From Synechococcus sp. WH 8109 (GTDB lineage Bacteria; Cyanobacteriota; Cyanobacteriia; PCC-6307; Cyanobiaceae): 64,000 nucleotides of DNA. The notes under the pieces were generated by a model. The model was not told the origin of the DNA, searched no databases, and worked only from the letters and a program-made list of their open reading frames with translations. The number at the start of each line of letters is the position of its first letter. Within the stretch, counting starts at the first letter, position 1. The DNA is taken from the NCBI RefSeq assembly GCF_000161795.2, contig NZ_CP006882.1:1240001-1304000 (forward strand). Reading direction: 5' to 3'. Shown piece by piece: positions 36,518 through 45,348 of this stretch. A program made the translations under genes and the position numbers.

Positions 36518-39500
36518 TTATGCAACCGTCCAGGCCTGATCAAACTCGAAATAGTGAAAATAATTTTGTTGCAGAAGTTCTGAAACATATGAATAAGCGT
36601 CCGTTAATCCATCAAAATTTAACGCATACAAATTGCTTGTAAGCTCTTCAAATTGATGGACGGGCAATATTGGCATGTTATCAATCTCCGAGAAATTTTC
36701 AAACTGACAAGTGTCGCTGGCGCGGCCAATCAATATCCCCGAAAACTCTTCTGGGCTAAAACTAGATACATTCTCCGCTGTAATGAATGCATTGCCATAT
36801 GTTATTTCGTCATAAATTAAATTTGCACTAGAAAGGTAATTAACAGATGAATCACTTATGGTGTTGCTAGCGGTACCTGTAAGCAAGTCTGCAATTGACT
36901 CTGCCGATAGGCTTGGGTCGTATCCACTTAATAATGCTGCTGCACCGGCAACATGAGGAGTTGCCATTGATGTCCCGCTATAAAAAGCGTAACTGTCTCC
37001 GGGTATTGATGAATAAACATCCACACCAGGTGCAGTCACATAATCGATCGTGGTGGAGCCAGCAAGATTTGAAAAATCAGCAAGATTTTCATATTGATCT
37101 ACAGCTCCGACGGCTAATCCATTGTTAATCGCATGTGCTGCAGGATACTCGGGACTGATACCACCTGAATTACCAGCTGCCATCACGACCACACTTCCTC
37201 GGTTCGTTGCATATTCAATGGCATCAGCCATTGATTGACTATACCCGCCTCCACCTAGTGACAAATTAATTACATCAGCATTATTGTCTGCTGCATAACG
37301 GATACCTGAAATAATGTCACTGGTATAACCTGTTCCATCATTTCCTAAGACTCTAATAGGCATTATTTCCGAATCAAATGCTACGCCTGTAACACCAAAG
37401 TCGTCATAAGCTCCGGCGATCGTGCCAGCAACATGTGTTCCGTGGCCATTCCCATCATCAGCAATTAAATCATTATCAACAAAATCATATCCCTGCACTA
37501 TTCTTCCCGTAAATTCACGATGATCAAGATCTACACCAGTATCTATAACCGCGACTACTGCACCAAGCCCTGTTGCACCCGCAAAGCCTTCACTCTGGCG
37601 CCAGACTTCTGGAGCATAAATATTATCAAGTGTCCAGGAATTGCCCCCCAATGCATCTGCTGCCGCGAGTGTTACATTTAAATATTGTTCAAAAGCTCTT
37701 TGAATATTTATTTGTCCATAACCATTGCTTGAGCTATATCCAGCAGGTGGCAATGGCGTTTCATTTATCGATACAATATAGTTTCCGGTACCGGTATCAG
37801 CATAGGCCCCTACTCCTAAGTAATAATCACCAGTAACTTCTGCCTGATAATTATTTATTGCGCTGTTGAGGCCATTGTAATCGTCATTTTCCTCTAGAAG
37901 ATTACCGTTTGAATCATAAAATCTTAAGTATGTATCATCAAGAGCCTGGCCTTCGACAGCAAAGCTGTATACATTACCCGCAACAAGATTAATTCTTAGC
38001 CAATCACGATCTCCGCTAACTTCAAGTGTTCCTTCCGCAGTTCCTCCAACTTCTATGTAGCCACTAGTATTCGTCGTATTGTCGTAATCGTCATTATTAT
38101 CCTGCGGTGGCTCATCTATTTGATTATTGTTGTTTGCCGATACAATATAGTTTCCGGTACCGGTATCAGCATAGGCCCCTACTCCTAAGTAATAATCACC
38201 AGTAACTTCTGCCTGATAATTATTTATTGCGCTGTTGAGGCCATTGTAATCGTCATTTTCCTCTAGAAGATTACCGGTTGAATCATAAAATCTTAAGTAT
38301 GTATCATCAAGAGCCTGGCCTTCGACAGCAAAGCTGTATACATTACCCGCAACAAGATTAATTCTTAGCCAATCACGATCTCCGCTAACTTCAAGTGTTC
38401 CTTCTGCAGTTCCTCCAACTTCTATGTAGCCACTAGTATTCGTCGTATTGTCGTAATCGTCATTATTATCCTGCGGTGGCTCCTCTATTTGATTATTGTT
38501 GTTTGCCGATACAATATAGTTTCCGATACCTGTATCAGCATAGGCCCCTACTCCTAAGTAATAATCACCAGTAACTTCTGCCTGATAATTATTTATTGCG
38601 CTGTTGAGGCCATTGTAATCGTCATTTTCCTCTAGAAGATTACCGTTTGAATCATAAAATCTTAAGTATGTATCATCAAGAGCCTGGCCTTCGACAGCAA
38701 AGCTGTATACATTACCCGCAACAAGATTAATTCTTAGCCAATCGCGATCGCCGCTAACTTCAAGTGTTCCTTCCGCAGTTCCTCCAACTTCTATGTAGCC
38801 ACTAGTATTCGTCGTATTGTCGTAATCGTCATTATTATCCTGCGGTGGCTCCTCTATTTGATTATTGTTGTTTGCCGATACAATATAGTTTCCGGTACCG
38901 GTATCAGCATAGGCCCCTACTCCTAAGTAATAATCACCAGTAACTTCTGCCTGATAATTATTTATTGCGCTATTGAAGCCATTGTAATCGTCATTTTCCT
39001 CTAGAAGATTACCGTTTGAATCATAAAATCTTAAGTATGTATCATCAAGAGCCTGGCCTTCGACAGCAAAGCTGTATACATTACCCGCAACAAGATTAAT
39101 TCTTAGCCAATCACGATCTCCGCTAACTTCAAGTGTTCCTTCCGCAGTTCCTCCAACTTCTATGTAGCCACTAGTATTCGTCGTATTGTCGAAATCGTCA
39201 TTATTATCCTGCGGTGGCTCCCCAATATGACCATCATTGTCGAGATCTAGATTGAATATACTTTCATAACCCTGTTGTCTTAAATCTTCTCCTGACTGCC
39301 ACCCGGTACCGGAGGCAATTTGTCCATTATTATCTGTCAACCATATCCGATATTGCCCCAATCTTCGTTGGCTGGTTCCTGCTCTTAGAACTGCGTAGCC
39401 GTCTTCGGATTCAGCTGCAGCAATGACATCCCAATTCCTATTTGTATTATCACTGTAAGTTCTTCCACGCCTATTTTGGATTACAATTGCCTGTCCACCG

Positions 39501-39664
39501 CTATATATTTCATAGCCATAATCCTCGCTACCATCTACAATACCATTGAAGTCTAAGTCAATATTCCTATAGGGTCCAAGCCCTCTAAACCCAAGTTGCC
39601 GATAATCTATTGAAATTCTTTGAGGGAATAAAGGCTCATAGGGACAAAAGATTCTTGGAGGCAT
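36518..39664 (-). CDS. Secreted subtilase (S8) with tryptophan-rich domain and four PPC repeats
   Basis: A 1048-residue AT-rich protein. Residues ~20-130 resemble the tryptophan-rich W_rich_C module (VIQNRRGRTYSDNTNRNWDV, YRIWLTDNNGQIASGTGW, FNLDLDNDGHIG). Residues ~143-632 are four nearly identical pre-peptidase (PPC) domains of 123 residues. The S8 catalytic domain follows: Asp ~708 in VAVIDTGVDLDHREF, His ~744 in DDGNGHGTHVAGTIAG, Ser ~899 in GTSMATPHVAGAAALL. No Sec signal peptide is obvious, so another export route is possible. Likely extracellular; substrate unknown. Confidence 0.9.
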   Translation of the reverse strand: MPPRIFCPYEPLFPQRISIDYRQLGFRGLGPYRNIDLDFNGIVDGSEDYGYEIYSGGQAIVIQNRRGRTYSDNTNRNWDVIAAAESEDGYAVLRAGTSQRRLGQYRIWLTDNNGQIASGTGWQSGEDLRQQGYESIFNLDLDNDGHIGEPPQDNNDDFDNTTNTSGYIEVGGTAEGTLEVSGDRDWLRINLVAGNVYSFAVEGQALDDTYLRFYDSNGNLLEENDDYNGFNSAINNYQAEVTGDYYLGVGAYADTGTGNYIVSANNNNQIEEPPQDNNDDYDNTTNTSGYIEVGGTAEGTLEVSGDRDWLRINLVAGNVYSFAVEGQALDDTYLRFYDSNGNLLEENDDYNGLNSAINNYQAEVTGDYYLGVGAYADTGIGNYIVSANNNNQIEEPPQDNNDDYDNTTNTSGYIEVGGTAEGTLEVSGDRDWLRINLVAGNVYSFAVEGQALDDTYLRFYDSTGNLLEENDDYNGLNSAINNYQAEVTGDYYLGVGAYADTGTGNYIVSANNNNQIDEPPQDNNDDYDNTTNTSGYIEVGGTAEGTLEVSGDRDWLRINLVAGNVYSFAVEGQALDDTYLRFYDSNGNLLEENDDYNGLNSAINNYQAEVTGDYYLGVGAYADTGTGNYIVSINETPLPPAGYSSSNGYGQINIQRAFEQYLNVTLAAADALGGNSWTLDNIYAPEVWRQSEGFAGATGLGAVVAVIDTGVDLDHREFTGRIVQGYDFVDNDLIADDGNGHGTHVAGTIAGAYDDFGVTGVAFDSEIMPIRVLGNDGTGYTSDIISGIRYAADNNADVINLSLGGGGYSQSMADAIEYATNRGSVVVMAAGNSGGISPEYPAAHAINNGLAVGAVDQYENLADFSNLAGSTTIDYVTAPGVDVYSSIPGDSYAFYSGTSMATPHVAGAAALLSGYDPSLSAESIADLLTGTASNTISDSSVNYLSSANLIYDEITYGNAFITAENVSSFSPEEFSGILIGRASDTCQFENFSEIDNMPILPVHQFEELTSNLYALNFDGLTDAYSYVSELLQQNYFHYFEFDQAWTVA
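37769..39244 (-). repeat. Four tandem 369-bp repeats encoding PPC domains
   Basis: The motif cgatacaatatagtttcc recurs at 37769, 38138, 38507 and 38876, exactly 369 bases (123 codons) apart. Copies are almost identical at DNA level, including third positions, which indicates recent duplication or gene conversion. Each encodes TSGYIEVGGTAEGTLEVSGD, RDWLRINLVAGNVYSFAVEG and YYLGVGAYADTG. This is coding repeat, not CRISPR. Confidence 0.95.
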
Positions 39665-40054
39665 AAGTCAACGAATCAAGAGATCCAAAATCTATTTTGC
39701 TGTCATTTTAAACCATCCCTTCCAAAGGGTAAAAACTTTAAGCCGAATTTGATAATTCGAAGAGGAGCTTAATGTTGGGCAATGATCCTAGATTCTCTCT
39801 ACATTTCTTCTGCACCTAGTCATCTTGCAAGTGTAGTTTTCATTACCTAATGATCCGTCATGTTTGCAGGGGGAAAGGACCTGTGGTTGCTTTATCAGGG
39901 TTTACACGGCTGAGCATCCGCTGTCTATTCGATCTCTCTACGTCTTGCTTGTCATGGTCCTAAGTGCCTGGGTACTGGGAGCTGCCTACTTTTAAGCGCT
40001 GAGTTGGCCGGATGATGAGTCCGCTGAGCGATGGCGGTAACAAAAAAGGCTCGA

Positions 40055-40150
40055 CGCATTTAAGGCACCACTGCCACGCCTTGGGAGATGAAATCCAGCG
40101 GGTTCCCTCGCCCGTATCTCCCTCAATTTTCATTGCACAGGCGGCACTTT
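40055..40150 (-). repeat. Dispersed coding-like repeat B, copy 1
   Basis: On the minus strand this reads MKIEGDTGEGTRWISSPKAW. At 47430-47530 on the plus strand the same stretch recurs as LKIQGDAGERTCWISSPKVF. The two copies are in inverted orientation and both lie in otherwise uninterpretable sequence. The surrounding 39665-40339 (about 675 bases) contains no other convincing gene. The repeat looks like the decayed tail of a gene family. Confidence 0.6.
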
Positions 40151-40339
40151 GGTTCTTTCCCTGGGCCAAGGATGGAAATTGGGTCAACAAATACCGGGAG
40201 CAACAGTAGTCGGCGCGAAAACCGAGACGTCGCAGCTTTAGGGACTGAGAAAGCACCACCAAAAAATTAGGCAAATCGACTCTGGACTCGGAAGTCTTAT
40301 TCGTCGTAAGAATTAGTGCATCAGCCAACAGGAGGCTGC

Positions 40340-40519
40340 ATGTTCGAAGTCCTCAAAGGCCACACAGGTAGCTGCCAGCGTAGAACCTGCTTGAAGTGGG
40401 AAATCAATGGTGAGCTTTCAGCCTTAGATCGAAAGAACCTGATGGCACTGCTGTGCCAAGTAGACAAACAAGCTTGCATCGATCTCGACGAAGCAGACAG
40501 AGTCGACAACGATTGTTGA
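40340..40519 (+). CDS. Small Cys-containing hypothetical protein
   Basis: 59 residues starting MFEVLKGHTGSCQRRTCLKW, with an aggaggctgc ribosome-binding site just before ATG 40340 (the in-frame ATG 40319 lacks one). Central segment NGELSALDRKNLMALLCQVD. No domain recognised. The strong RBS supports translation. Confidence 0.6.
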   Translation: MFEVLKGHTGSCQRRTCLKWEINGELSALDRKNLMALLCQVDKQACIDLDEADRVDNDC

Positions 40520-40523
40520 GTCT

Positions 40524-40796
40524 TTACCTGACGGGCGAGGGGCAGCGCCTCCAGCCTGTCTTCTGCATCGTCTGCCAAGCCTCAATCGTGTTGTGCCGCA
40601 GCATCCGAAAATGAGTCATCGGCTCTGTTGGGCGGGGCGGAACGTAGCTGTAGGTCCTGATCGCTACCCAATACGCGTGCACCGTCGCAGTATCGGGCTT
40701 CAAGTGGCAAAGATTCTGTTGCTGCTCGGAGTACAGCCACCCTTCACCACCAGCCTTTTCTGGCGCCTCGTGAAAGCTGCGGTCCTTGTTGGGCAT
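40524..40796 (-). CDS. Hypothetical protein ending in the GWRRC tail motif
   Basis: A 90-residue minus-strand ORF. Its last ~25 residues, IEAWQTMQKTGWRRC followed by PSPVR, match tails at 44688-44790, 53070-53150, 47170-47263 and, weakly, 42373-42453. The N-terminal part (MPNKDRSFHEAPEKAGGEGW) has no partner. Only the tail is conserved, so the real protein may start downstream, at MTHFRMLRHN. Function unknown. Confidence 0.5.
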   Translation of the reverse strand: MPNKDRSFHEAPEKAGGEGWLYSEQQQNLCHLKPDTATVHAYWVAIRTYSYVPPRPTEPMTHFRMLRHNTIEAWQTMQKTGWRRCPSPVR

Positions 40797-40841
40797 ACCT
40801 CAACTACTAGCCAGACTGGATGGAATACCGAGCCTTTTGAT

Positions 40842-41183
40842 GTGAAACGGCTACTGCTGCTTTCGCTTCTCTGCCTGGTGTCTGGGTCGCACGCTATGGA
40901 TTACGTCCAATGCGAAGCCATACAAAGGGCTGCTGCACGCTTAAAGGCCGCTATGGATACCGAAGCTCTAGCGAGTCAAAACGCAATCATTTTGCCTGCA
41001 ATGGAGAAAGCCAAGGCCAAATGTTCTGCAGAATTTGGCGGCAATGGGGTCCTCAACTGCATTGGGATCAGGATGGCTTCCTACGAAGCAGAGGGAGTCT
41101 TAGCCAGAGAGGCAGTTATCGAGAAATACGCCCCACGGGTTGATCGGGTGCTAGCCGACTATGAAGCCATGGGCTGCTACTGA
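40842..41183 (+). CDS. Secreted small Cys-containing protein
   Basis: 113 residues with a signal peptide: MKRLLLLSLLCLVSGSHA, cleaved before MDYVQCEAIQRAAARLKAAM. The mature part has Cys pairs (VQCEAI, AKCSAEFGG, LNCIGIRMAS, MGCY) and is helical. GTG 40842 starts a perfect signal peptide; the long upstream open frame to 40593 is not coding-like. The next mini-gene begins two bases after its stop. Confidence 0.7.
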   Translation: MKRLLLLSLLCLVSGSHAMDYVQCEAIQRAAARLKAAMDTEALASQNAIILPAMEKAKAKCSAEFGGNGVLNCIGIRMASYEAEGVLAREAVIEKYAPRVDRVLADYEAMGCY

Positions 41184-41185
41184 AG

Positions 41186-41287
41186 ATGAGCCCTATTCTC
41201 ATGCTGGTTGGCTTAGGGCTTGGGGCTTATCTCGCCGTATGGCGCAATAAGCGAGCCTTAAAAATCAAAGCAAGGCACAGGCGCTAA
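41186..41287 (+). CDS. Mini membrane protein, 33 residues
   Basis: ATG 41186, two bases after the previous stop: one hydrophobic helix (SPILMLVGLGLGAYLAVW) then a very basic tail RNKRALKIKARHRR, stop 41285-41287. Its short distance from the secreted-protein gene suggests co-transcription. Too short for a reliable family call. Confidence 0.5.
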   Translation: MSPILMLVGLGLGAYLAVWRNKRALKIKARHRR

Positions 41288-41655
41288 AAGACTTGTAAGA
41301 GCAGCAGCAGTGCTGCAAAGTTCCCGTAAATAACAGCCGAGAGGTTGGACCCAGAAACCTTTGTGAGGTTTGAGGGGACGTTGTTGCTGACCTCAAAACG
41401 CCGCCCTGCAATCTGGCTACGGCCAAGTTCAGTGCCATAAGGGCTGCGGAGGTACTGGCTCTGCGAGTCCTTGGCTTTGGCGAGAACGGACTCCTCCTGG
41501 GCGTTCGTGAGGTAGCCACATCTGGCAACGTCTGCATTGTCTACGGCGAACTCCCTATTGAGATCGAGGAGACGATCGAGCGTTGGGGCTAATCCGTTTG
41601 TGCCGACCGCTACGAAGCCGAGGCCTGAAGTTTTCAGGATGCCGCCAGAGTAGCT
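41284..41655 (-). pseudogene. Decayed HK97-type phage major capsid protein (remnant 2)
   Basis: The minus strand reads GGILKTSGLGFVAVGTNGLA, PTLDRLLDLNREFAVDNADV, SPYGTELGRSQIAGRRFEVS and NNVPSNLTKVSGSNLSAVIY, then GNFAALLLLLQVF and a stop. It aligns closely with remnant 1 (35413-36260), but the sequence ends before the C-terminal strand and the N-terminal half is gone. It is a separate, more diverged copy, showing that two related prophage genes were once here, or one was duplicated. Confidence 0.8.
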
Positions 41656-41722
41656 GCTGTTGCCCGATCGACAGAGTCGGCGCTGACGCTCGAGCCAATG
41701 CTCAGCTTTCGACTGGCAACTT

Positions 41723-41815
41723 TCAGGCCGTTGCTTTAACGACGAAGGCCATGACAAGGACTGCAATCGCGACAGTGCCACCGAAGTAAGCAACGTTCGT
41801 GTGGAGTCCTTTCAT
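41723..41815 (-). CDS. One-helix mini-protein of the FGGTV family
   Basis: Thirty residues: MKGLHTNVAYFGGTVAIAVL then VMAFVVKATA. The NVAYFGGTVAIAVLVMAF core matches 50898-51116 (NIAFFGGTVVIAIMVMAAF), and more loosely 62678-62878. One membrane segment. The family is spread over the island in at least three places. Function unknown; length is below normal gene-calling limits. Confidence 0.7.
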   Translation of the reverse strand: MKGLHTNVAYFGGTVAIAVLVMAFVVKATA

Positions 41816-41996
41816 GCTGAATCTGAAGGTAGTTTGAGTCTGATGTTTTTTCTCTGGCCGGTGGCTAAGGCTTAATGCCTAAATCCCCGCCAAAGAGATG
41901 GGCCGATCTTCCTGATAACAAGGCAACCGGCCCTGAGGGGTTGCATCAGTAGTGATTAAGGAGATTCACTTCTCCCCCGCCAGTAGGGGGGTGGCG

Positions 41997-42453
41997 ATGG
42001 TCCACTGTGGAGAAGACCTTTGGTCCGAGGACCCAGCGAGAGAACTCAACAACCAAATCTCGGAACTTCAAGCCCGAGTCGCCTTCCCACAGCACTGGAG
42101 CAGCGGAGAGCATGAGCAGCACATCACAAAGCTCCGTCAACTCACCTACGAAAAAAGCCTTCTGACTGATCGATCAGGCTCTTCTCCTATGGAGCGAACT
42201 CATCACTGAAGAACTCTCCTACAAGTCAGTTGGTGCATGGCTTGCCAATGAGCCACAGCAGCTTTACTACCAATTCACCGCTTCCAAGGATGGCTCCCAA
42301 GGCGATTCGATCGTCATGCGCAGTTTCCATTGGCGACCACCTGACGACCCGATCCCTCAGGGCAGTCAACTGATGACACGACAAGAGGCGCTGGAGAAAT
42401 GGAATGCGCTCAAGTCAATGGGCTGGAGAAGATGCGCTGGTCCACTTCGATAG
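41997..42453 (+). pseudogene. Probable frameshifted gene ending in a GWRRC tail
   Basis: Frame one starts MVHCGEDLWSEDPARELNNQ and ends near 42165 after KLRQLTYEKSLL. A second frame continues immediately as LIDQALLLWSELITEELSYK, then SFHWRPPDDPIPQGSQL and MTRQEALEKWNALKSMGWRR with the tail CAGPLR before TAG 42451-42453. There is no start codon near the second frame's beginning, so one insertion or deletion near 42165 would join them into a ~150-residue protein. Alternatively they are two separate small ORFs. Confidence 0.45.
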
Positions 42454-42488
42454 GGCAGTCAACGAGATAGCCAAGTCCGTAAAAGCAG

Positions 42489-42755
42489 TTGGCAACTAAA
42501 GCAAAACCAGCAGTAGTCCAGAGTGCTGTCATGAAACAGCCGAACACTCAGCAACTCCGGGCTCTGCGGCTGTCTGCACTCGCGAGGGACAACAAGGTTG
42601 TTAATGCTATTCGCTCCTCGATCACTAAGGCCCCTGATGCTCTGGTTAAGGAGTTGATGGATGTTCATGGGTGGCCTGCCCATGAAGCTCTCTGTGCAGT
42701 TCAGCAGCTTCAGCAAGATGTCCTCGATGACACGACGGAACAGGCATCGGCGTGA
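42489..42755 (+). CDS. Hypothetical helical protein
   Basis: 88 residues from TTG 42489, or 74 from ATG 42531 (MKQPNTQQLRALRLSALARD). Helical with VNAIRSSITKAPDALVKELM and GWPAHEALCAVQQLQQDVLD. No domain recognised. It precedes a short overlapping ORF of low credibility. Confidence 0.5.
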   Translation: MATKAKPAVVQSAVMKQPNTQQLRALRLSALARDNKVVNAIRSSITKAPDALVKELMDVHGWPAHEALCAVQQLQQDVLDDTTEQASA

Positions 42756-42899
42756 AGCAATCGTTCGCGGCGGCCAAGATTTGGTTGGGTGATTGCAGTC
42801 CCAGCCAGCACTTGCCATCGATTGAAGTGAGGGCTCACTGGCATTCGATGCACGCTCATCTCATATGTCTACGTTGCGAGCGTCGTCCTTTTCAGGGAC

Positions 42900-43067
42900 A
42901 TGGGATTCGACGGAGTAGACAAGACAGACCGTTTCATCATTGCTGCTAGGGCACGTGCCGTAGCTGCATTACATGAAACGTCTCCAAAGCTGACGGCACT
43001 TGAGAAAGCGATGTGGCTCAAGTTGAAGCGAGGTGAACGCCCCTGCAAAAACAGCAAGGCTTCCTAG
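42900..43067 (+). CDS. Small basic hypothetical protein
   Basis: 55 residues: MGFDGVDKTDRFIIAARARA, VAALHETSPKLTALEKAMWL and KLKRGERPCKNSKAS. The composition is protein-like although short. RBS weak (cagggac). No family recognised. Confidence 0.4.
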   Translation: MGFDGVDKTDRFIIAARARAVAALHETSPKLTALEKAMWLKLKRGERPCKNSKAS

Positions 43068-43089
43068 GGAACTGCTCATCTGCACTTCA

Positions 43090-43345
43090 ACAAAGGAGGA
43101 GGCCGCCCCTCCAAGGTGGAAGAGACGGCCTAGCTAGCTCGCTTGCTCATCTGTAAACCAGTGATGTGATCAAGGGTTGAAAGACCAGCCCACCTACGAC
43201 AGGAATGGGGTGACCTCCTTTATGACTCGCTTCCGACACCCCTGTGATGACGGAACAGGGGCCATGCCGTAGCCATTGCTGGAGTCGGGCGAAGTGTCGG
43301 GCTGTCAGTTTCCTGGGGCCATTACGTCCAGGTGTTGGGCTGGTC
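43090..43345 (-). ncRNA. Candidate small RNA or decayed mini-gene with terminator hairpin (copy 2)
   Basis: Second copy of the 13535-13740 element, same orientation. The minus strand ends aggccgtctcttccaccttg, then gaggggcggcctcctcctttg: a GC hairpin then a U-rich stretch. Upstream it shares acacctggac and atggccccagg with copy 1. Unlike copy 1 it is ~90 bases longer in the middle. The 43068-43357 gap contains nothing else recognisable. Confidence 0.4.
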
Positions 43346-43357
43346 TCCTGGAGCGGG

Positions 43358-43438
43358 CTAGCCCCAATGGGGAAACCAGTGGGGAAGAAGTCCTGCGCGA
43401 GCTAGGCCAATCACGACTGCCAGCGTCGCGAGCTTCAT
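43358..43438 (-). CDS. Possible 26-residue hydrophobic peptide
   Basis: ATG 43438, MKLATLAVVIGLARAGLLPH then WFPHWG. One short hydrophobic helix. There is no family and no clear RBS; included because the island is rich in such peptides. Confidence 0.3.
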   Translation of the reverse strand: MKLATLAVVIGLARAGLLPHWFPHWG

Positions 43439-43668
43439 GCCCGTCAGGATGCCTGCCGTCTTCCAGTTGAACAGCGATTTCGACAGGGTAATCACTTGAA
43501 ATCCTTAGCCAAAGGACATCATGTGCCATTGACGAGCTGGGCTCGTAAGGCTGACTGGCTCCCTTGCTCACTGGTCACCAACTGAAGACATGATCCCAAA
43601 GCTCATTTGGAGATAGCAAGCGAGCAGCTCTGCCCTCTCCAAGCTGAGAGGGTCAATTGATACAGATG

Positions 43669-43884
43669 ATGTTCTGCGTTGAACGAAGCGATGGGCCCGA
43701 CATTTGGTTTCAAGAGCAGTGCTTCGAGACTGAGTTCAAGGCTTTCACCAACGCCCGAGCCAAATCGCTGAATACTTTCGGGCTCTATCGAGTCATGTAC
43801 GAAAGTCCCGGCAACTCAGGTGAGGTGCTGAGGATTTCAAAAGGGAAAGCGATCCTGGCTGAAGATGACCGACTCGTTGGATAA
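43669..43884 (+). CDS. Tandem paralogue 1 (hypothetical)
   Basis: 71 residues from ATG 43669: MFCVERSDGPDIWFQEQCFE, TEFKAFTNARAKSLNTFGLY and GEVLRISKGKAILAEDD. It aligns with the next gene (43969-44157): W, (E/V)..., F-TEF-A, AR-KS, Y-V, EV--I-(K/H)G. No known domain. Two divergent copies in a row suggest an old tandem duplication. Confidence 0.6.
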   Translation: MFCVERSDGPDIWFQEQCFETEFKAFTNARAKSLNTFGLYRVMYESPGNSGEVLRISKGKAILAEDDRLVG

Positions 43885-43968
43885 GTGCTGGTGCCTAAAC
43901 AGCGGAAATTCCGTGATTTGGACTGACGCCTCTAAGGCATTGCTAAAGCAAGGGTCCAGGCAATAGTC

Positions 43969-44157
43969 GTGTACAACGTCGTCAAGCAAGAAGCTCCCGA
44001 CCGTTGGGTCAAGGAGCTTTACTTCCAAACGGAGTTCAGGGCTTACCTGTGTGCCCGCACAAAGTCGAAAGCGCTGATGAGCACTTACATGGTGGTTGAC
44101 GCGACCACAAACGAAGTGACCTCGATCGTTCGTCACGGCAGACCCCTTATCGCATGA
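43969..44157 (+). CDS. Tandem paralogue 2 (hypothetical)
   Basis: 62 residues from GTG 43969: MYNVVKQEAPDRWVKELYFQ, TEFRAYLCARTKSKALMSTY and NEVTSIVRHGRPLIA. See the preceding gene for the shared pattern. The downstream 44158-44468 (about 310 bases) contains no convincing gene. Confidence 0.55.
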   Translation: MYNVVKQEAPDRWVKELYFQTEFRAYLCARTKSKALMSTYMVVDATTNEVTSIVRHGRPLIA

Positions 44158-44468
44158 GTAATGCTGACAGCGCCATCTGCCTGATCAGGGATTACGACGT
44201 TTAGCGCCATGCTGTTGTTGTGGAGGCTCTTTTACTGCTGTTGATGGAATGACCTTCTTGCTTCTGAGGAGGATCGTTAGAAGGGCTTATTCCCGCTCAT
44301 CCAAGCTTCCGCCTCAAGAGGTTGATGTAGATGAACTCTGAAGCAAAGCCGGTTCGTAAGGTCTGCGAGAGGGCGAGCGTCAATCACCAGGCATCGCGCG
44401 GCAAGCGTCAGCACCAGCTGCTGAAACAGCGTAGTCAGAGGCAAAATGACTGAACTCTTGATTCGCTG

Positions 44469-44672
44469 ATGGAGCTGAAAATTAATGGGCGCCCAATCAG
44501 CGTTCGCTTTAGAAGCGACGCGGTCGTAGCCCAAAGAGTCGCGGCTCATATCCAGCGCCGCATAGAGGAAGACGATTGGCTTCCCTTTCAATCCAAAGAG
44601 GATGCGCTGCAGACATGGCAAAAACTTGGGGGCATTCGCGTTCAGGTATTGATGGCGTACGACCTCATCTGA
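44469..44672 (+). CDS. Hypothetical protein
   Basis: 67 residues: MELKINGRPISVRFRSDAVV, AQRVAAHIQRRIEEDDWLPF and QSKEDALQTWQKLGGIRVQV. The DALQTW segment is vaguely like the IEAWQTM tails but too weak to link. No domain recognised. Confidence 0.5.
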   Translation: MELKINGRPISVRFRSDAVVAQRVAAHIQRRIEEDDWLPFQSKEDALQTWQKLGGIRVQVLMAYDLI

Positions 44673-44687
44673 TCAGCGCACAGGCGG

Positions 44688-44790
44688 GGGGCAGAGCCTC
44701 CACCCCGTCTTCTGCATCGTCTGCCAAGCCTCAATGACGCTGTGCCGCAGCAACCGAGTGCAAGGCGGCCCAGGCAGCCTGAGCACAACA
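44688..44790 (-). pseudogene. GWRRC-tail fragment
   Basis: The minus strand reads LLRHSVIEAWQTMQKTGW then RLCPPPVR and TGA. It matches the tail of 40524-40796 nearly base for base around ccgtcttctgcatcgtctgc. There is no credible N-terminus, so it is a stranded gene tail. Confidence 0.55.
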
Positions 44791-44829
44791 AAAGGCCCTG
44801 AAGCCCTCGACATTGAGTGATGGAGTTCT

Positions 44830-44979
44830 TTAAGCAGCCTCTGCATCAGTGTTGTCTACAGATGCCTGAGCGTCCTTTAAGACCTGATCAGCCTTCTGCA
44901 TCAACATGTAGTAAGTAATTTTGTCTTCGGCGGCATACGCAGCTTCCATCAGGAGGATGTACTTTTCTTCTGGAGACAT
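44830..44979 (-). CDS. Small acidic helical protein
   Basis: 49 residues from the second Met: MSPEEKYILLMEAAYAAEDK, ITYYMLMQKADQVLKDAQAS then VDNTDAEAA. A longer form starting MRHYWLTSDW (45012) is possible. No family recognised. The region 45013-45348 has no other gene. Confidence 0.5.
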   Translation of the reverse strand: MSPEEKYILLMEAAYAAEDKITYYMLMQKADQVLKDAQASVDNTDAEAA

Positions 44980-45348
44980 CTGCCAGTCGCTAGTGAGCCA
45001 ATAATGTCGCAATCCTGAAGTTGATCAGTAGCCAAAATGCTTAATATTTGTCCAACGAATGTATAAATTGCTACCCAGGCAAAACACTTGAAACCTGAAG
45101 ACTCTTCAGGCAGCACTCAGCATCCCATCGGTCAGCAAATTCCAAGCACAGCCCACTCGATACGCACACAACAAATCGCTTGTCGCCTAGCTGATGCACC
45201 CTCGGCGGAGGCCGAGAAATCTTGCTGAACTCTTGGATCATCTCTCATCCACTTTGTCTAAGTGTCGGCTAACAACCTATTTTTAATTGCATCAAGCGGC
45301 ACACATCACAAGTAGCGGAATGCTCAGTAGATGTGTTATCCAGAAATC

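Noticed and set aside
37769-39244. CRISPR array
   Set aside because: The 369-bp units are in frame and encode PPC domains.
42752-42949. 65-codon ORF downstream of 42489-42755
   Set aside because: Overlaps the more protein-like ORF at 42900-43067; composition is Cys/His/Arg-rich and start is GTG without RBS.
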